Assembly: GCF_029227915.1 (NCBI RefSeq)
Contig: NC_079877.1
Location: 22,345,851-22,409,850, forward strand
DNA length: 64,000 bases
Direction: 5' to 3'
Origin: Hydractinia symbiolongicarpus
Lineage: Eukaryota > Cnidaria > Hydrozoa > Anthoathecata > Hydractiniidae
Shown here in pieces: positions 61,013 to 64,000 of this stretch (the stretch's first letter is position 1; every line of letters starts with the position of its first letter). The position numbers and the translations under genes are program-made. The notes under the pieces are model-generated. The model had not been told where the DNA came from and ran no database searches. It saw only the letters and a list, made by a program, of their open reading frames with translations.

Positions 61013-61256
61013 TCTAATAATAGCCGTCGTCTGTCTGTGTGTCCGCAAAAGGCGCGTCCTGTTACGGAAGCAAGAAATGCGATATATATAAAGGACGGGC
61101 GACCCCGTTGATTTTTCCACGGGTTAGCGACTAGTCTCTTTAATAATAGCCGCCGTCTGTCTGTGTGTCCGCGAAAGGCGCGTCTGTTACAGAAACACGA
61201 AATGCGATATAAAAAGACGAGCGAACCCGTGGATTTTTCCACGGGCCATCGACTAT
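61013..61256 (+). mobile_element. Two 122-bp tandem Helitron-like elements
   Basis: Unit 1 (61013-61134) starts TCTAATAATAGCCG and ends with an imperfect CCCCGTTGATTTTTCCACGGG hairpin, TTAGCGA and CTAG. Unit 2 follows at once with TCTCTTTAATAATAGCCG, is also 122 bp, and ends with the perfect CCCGTGGATTTTTCCACGGG hairpin and CTAT (decayed CTAG). The CTAG|TC junction is what head-to-tail Helitron insertion produces. Confidence 0.62.
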
Positions 61257-63897
61257 TTTTTTAGTTCTAACCTAACAACATAATGAGATTTAAATTGGAA
61301 AATTTTTCAGTAGGTTAAAGAAAATGAGAAATATAAATTTCCAAAACGATGTTTGATGAGTGACTGATTTTAATTCATTGTTGTTGCTTTCACTGGCTTT
61401 ATGTAGAATAATCTTATGTACGCAAAATTAAGAAGATACAGCTAGCCAGTTCAAAAAAATGTGAAGTTTATTTCATCAGAAAGTTTGATTCAATGGCATG
61501 ATAAGTGCTTACATCAAATAAATTATGGATATCAAGTTTTAGTTATATTTTAGAAGTTCAAAGTGATATTTAAGATGATTTTAGACGTCGTTTTTATCCT
61601 CAGTGCTCATAAATCTATTTCTATTTTACCGCCATTAGCTCGACTTTCGTGTAAATCACTAAATTAAAAAAACAACAGGTCGTTTTGTAGCTCCTTTAAT
61701 CAATCGCTAACAACGGATTAGGGTTAACTAAAACAAAAGATTGAAGAAACCGTTTAAAATAACATCCAATAAAGCATCACTAACCGGACACTTCAGAGAA
61801 AGAACTAAACCGAATTTTATTTTAAATTTAATAAAGAATTTTTCTTTGACTTGCAGTCCCTTCACATCCTCCCTTGTCGCGAAATTAACTTTATAAACGA
61901 TAAACCAGACAAGCTTTTTATAAATATTTATTTTCAAATGTGGAATTTGCTATTTTTAAATTGATGTTGACAAAAATGCTGACCTTTTTATGATAGTAAA
62001 AAACTGCGGTCCGCATTTTTTATGAAAGTTAGTAAAAAACGAAAGATTTTTTTTTAAAGGAAAGCATTTTTTTTTTGGTTCTAAGGAATGTTATATTTGC
62101 TAACTCTCCGGTAGCAAATTATCCAGGAGACTAGCGGGGATAATATCCCGGGACAATTATCCAGGGAATTTAGTGACAGTTTCAGGTATTTTTGAATGTC
62201 CCATAAGATATTTAAGTTGTTGTTTTTGCGCTCAGATCAAATAAACTATTTAACATAATTTGCTTCACGTTTGTGTAAACCACTGTAACTTTACTTTCTA
62301 AGTATTTCAGCCATTTTTTTTTTTAATTTTGTATAAGATTTGTGTTGTTTGTTTGTTTTTTGTACAGTTATGTAAACAGTAACTTTGTATGTTTTACTTT
62401 CATGTTAAACTTTAAAACTGCAGACAATTAATGTTGCCGACACTTTTTATCGTGCATTCTTAAGAAGCTGAAACATTGTTATAGACTTAACGTCATTAAA
62501 TGATGACTGACGTCAACAATAATTTCTAAGCAGTTTTGAATTTTTGCAGAAACTAAAGAATTTCTTAATTTTAAACAAAAGTCTATTGCCAACTGTAACT
62601 CGCATTACTTTTCAAAAAAAAAAAACTATGTTCCAGTTCTACCTACAATAGTCAACCAACATTACAATCGGTAAAATTTAACACAATAAATAATATTTTT
62701 TATCAACCAATTTTTTTTCGAACTCGTGCATTTTTTTTTTTTTTTTTTTTTTTGTTTCATTAAAAATCAAAACACCTCAAAAACAGGAGAATAAATAAGT
62801 TTACATTTTAGGTTTTAGGTTAGGAATTGTCGTTATACAATGGAGTCTCTACAAAGCGGTGCAAGAAAATCGCCGCTTAATAGAAATGTCTGCTTTACAA
62901 AGATTTTGTCAAAAATAGCTTTCGCAAGAATTTTGATCGAAAAAGGCTTTTTGAACGTTACTTTACGAGTATGTATTTGTGTAAGAAGAATTTTTTGTAA
63001 CAGACTTTGTAACAGAAGATAATGTATTTGATAATGTCAAAGAAAGTTGTAAATTATTTAACCAAGGAGCCTTGGTTTGACATTAAAACATTTAAAAAAT
63101 TGATGGATATTCTTTGTCGTCATTTTATTTTTATATTGCTAGCTTTATAGAGACTGCAAGGGTTCAGCCTACCAAGTATTACTGTCCCTCTTATAAAGCT
63201 GCGCACTTTAAACGGTGTGCGCTTTAACACTCAAAAAAGGCATATTTCTTTACACTCATTTTTTTGTTATAAACTCGAGAATTCTATGCATCAAAAGTTT
63301 TCGAAATAAGTCGGCACAAAGCAACTACGATGGTCAAATTTAGTCGATAAGATAAATGTTTTGTGTAAGTAAAAAATATATTTACCAGCTAAAAAATTCA
63401 TAAAAATGATATAACAATTAATTGCTGCATATTTACTAATTGGCTTCCTTGAAGGTGCTTGTTTGAGGAAAGTTAATTCGAGAGATCCAATAATTAAAAA
63501 AGAGCTCAGTGGATATATATAGTGTTGCATAAAGTTTACAAACATAAACCAGTCACTGTTCAATTTACAGGATGAGTGAATGCAGATATGCAATAGAGAA
63601 TGTCAGATGTTGAAACTGAATGAGATTAAAGTTGATCGAAAAATAATGCAAGTACAATTTTTGTAAAAAAGAATAATTGGTTTTCTGTGGTACATAGAAA
63701 TATTTTATAAATTAAAAAAAGAAGTATTTTTAAATGATTGGTGGCCAATTGGGCTTGCAATTCTTTTAGTGAATTAAAAGTATAGTATTCCCTTTTTTAT
63801 GAATTTTTCAATGAATTTTTCAATGAATACTGTTCTTTCTACAAAAACAAAATTGCCTCAAACTTTCTTCTTAATAATTTGTTAGCTATTTCTTTAG

Positions 63898-64000
63898 AAA
63901 ACGATTTGACCGTTCATCATAATCGTCGATCAACGCTTTTGTCAGTCTCAAAAGAAAAACTGATTCAGAAAAAGAATGAATATATCCAATCATTTACTGT
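63898..64000 (+). CDS. Second DEG/ENaC gene, exon 2, cut by the window edge
   Basis: The acceptor tatttctttag opens a frame in phase with 59245. The residues SKEKLIQKKNEYIQSFTV correspond to SDEKLLRKKDEYQKTFSV just before the HG motif of the first DEG/ENaC gene. The match of exon start, phase and sequence supports a tandem paralogue whose channel body lies beyond 64000. The intron is about 4.65 kb and contains the Helitron-like pair at 61013. Confidence 0.75.

Noticed and set aside
61009-61242. Minus-strand 77-codon frame with two similar halves
   Set aside because: It is the antisense translation of the two 122-bp Helitron-like units.

Overview
The window is metazoan nuclear DNA, most probably from a hydrozoan cnidarian. 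It is AT-rich, with GT-AG introns, AATAAA signals and many interspersed repeats. The gene content fits: a Hydra-type DEG/ENaC channel plus the start of a neighbouring paralogue, a secreted IGFBP/antistasin/WAP protein, and a divergent GPCR relic. Transposon relics are of piggyBac, Harbinger, Penelope and Helitron type. The species cannot be fixed from the sequence alone.

Layout. (1) 1-5.8 kb: no supported host gene; a near-perfect 35-bp hairpin, two piggyBac-like MITEs and a HARBI1-type transposase relic. (2) 5.9-11.4 kb, plus strand: the 3' end of a single-pass receptor gene. A transmembrane exon (9447-9557) joins in phase to a 285-residue cytoplasmic tail (10500-11359) rich in ITIM-like and YxxM tyrosine motifs. 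Its introns carry Helitron-like repeats. (3) 11.7-14.2 kb: a G-rich minisatellite and a 1.7-kb inverted-repeat element. (4) 15.5-29.1 kb, minus strand: one large gene for a secreted IGFBP-antistasin-WAP protein. Its cysteine-rich exons follow a four-exon cycle (A1-A2-A3-B) repeated four times, and about one exon per cycle is damaged in three of the four. (5) 17.7-22.5 kb: inside an intron of that gene lies a 4.8-kb array of 285-bp units in two head-to-head blocks. Each unit has a tRNA-like head with Pol III boxes A and B and, on the same strand, a hammerhead-ribozyme-like core. (6) 29-50 kb: mostly empty, with a long (AT)n tract, an intronless PTB-domain adaptor gene, a relic copy of part of it, a GPCR pseudogene, a Penelope GIY-YIG relic and a small predicted secreted protein. 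(7) 50.5-64 kb: a complete two-exon DEG/ENaC gene, a 60-bp tandem repeat with nested palindromes, and a second DEG/ENaC gene running off the right edge.

The most interesting item is the 285-bp array. It combines a Pol III-type promoter, a hammerhead-like motif and homogeneous tandem copies, which matches the architecture of metazoan retrozymes and the schistosome Sm-alpha satellite. The long open frames through it (485 and 1039 codons) are artefacts of a period divisible by three. All exon structures were read by eye from splice signals and phase; none was checked against transcripts.
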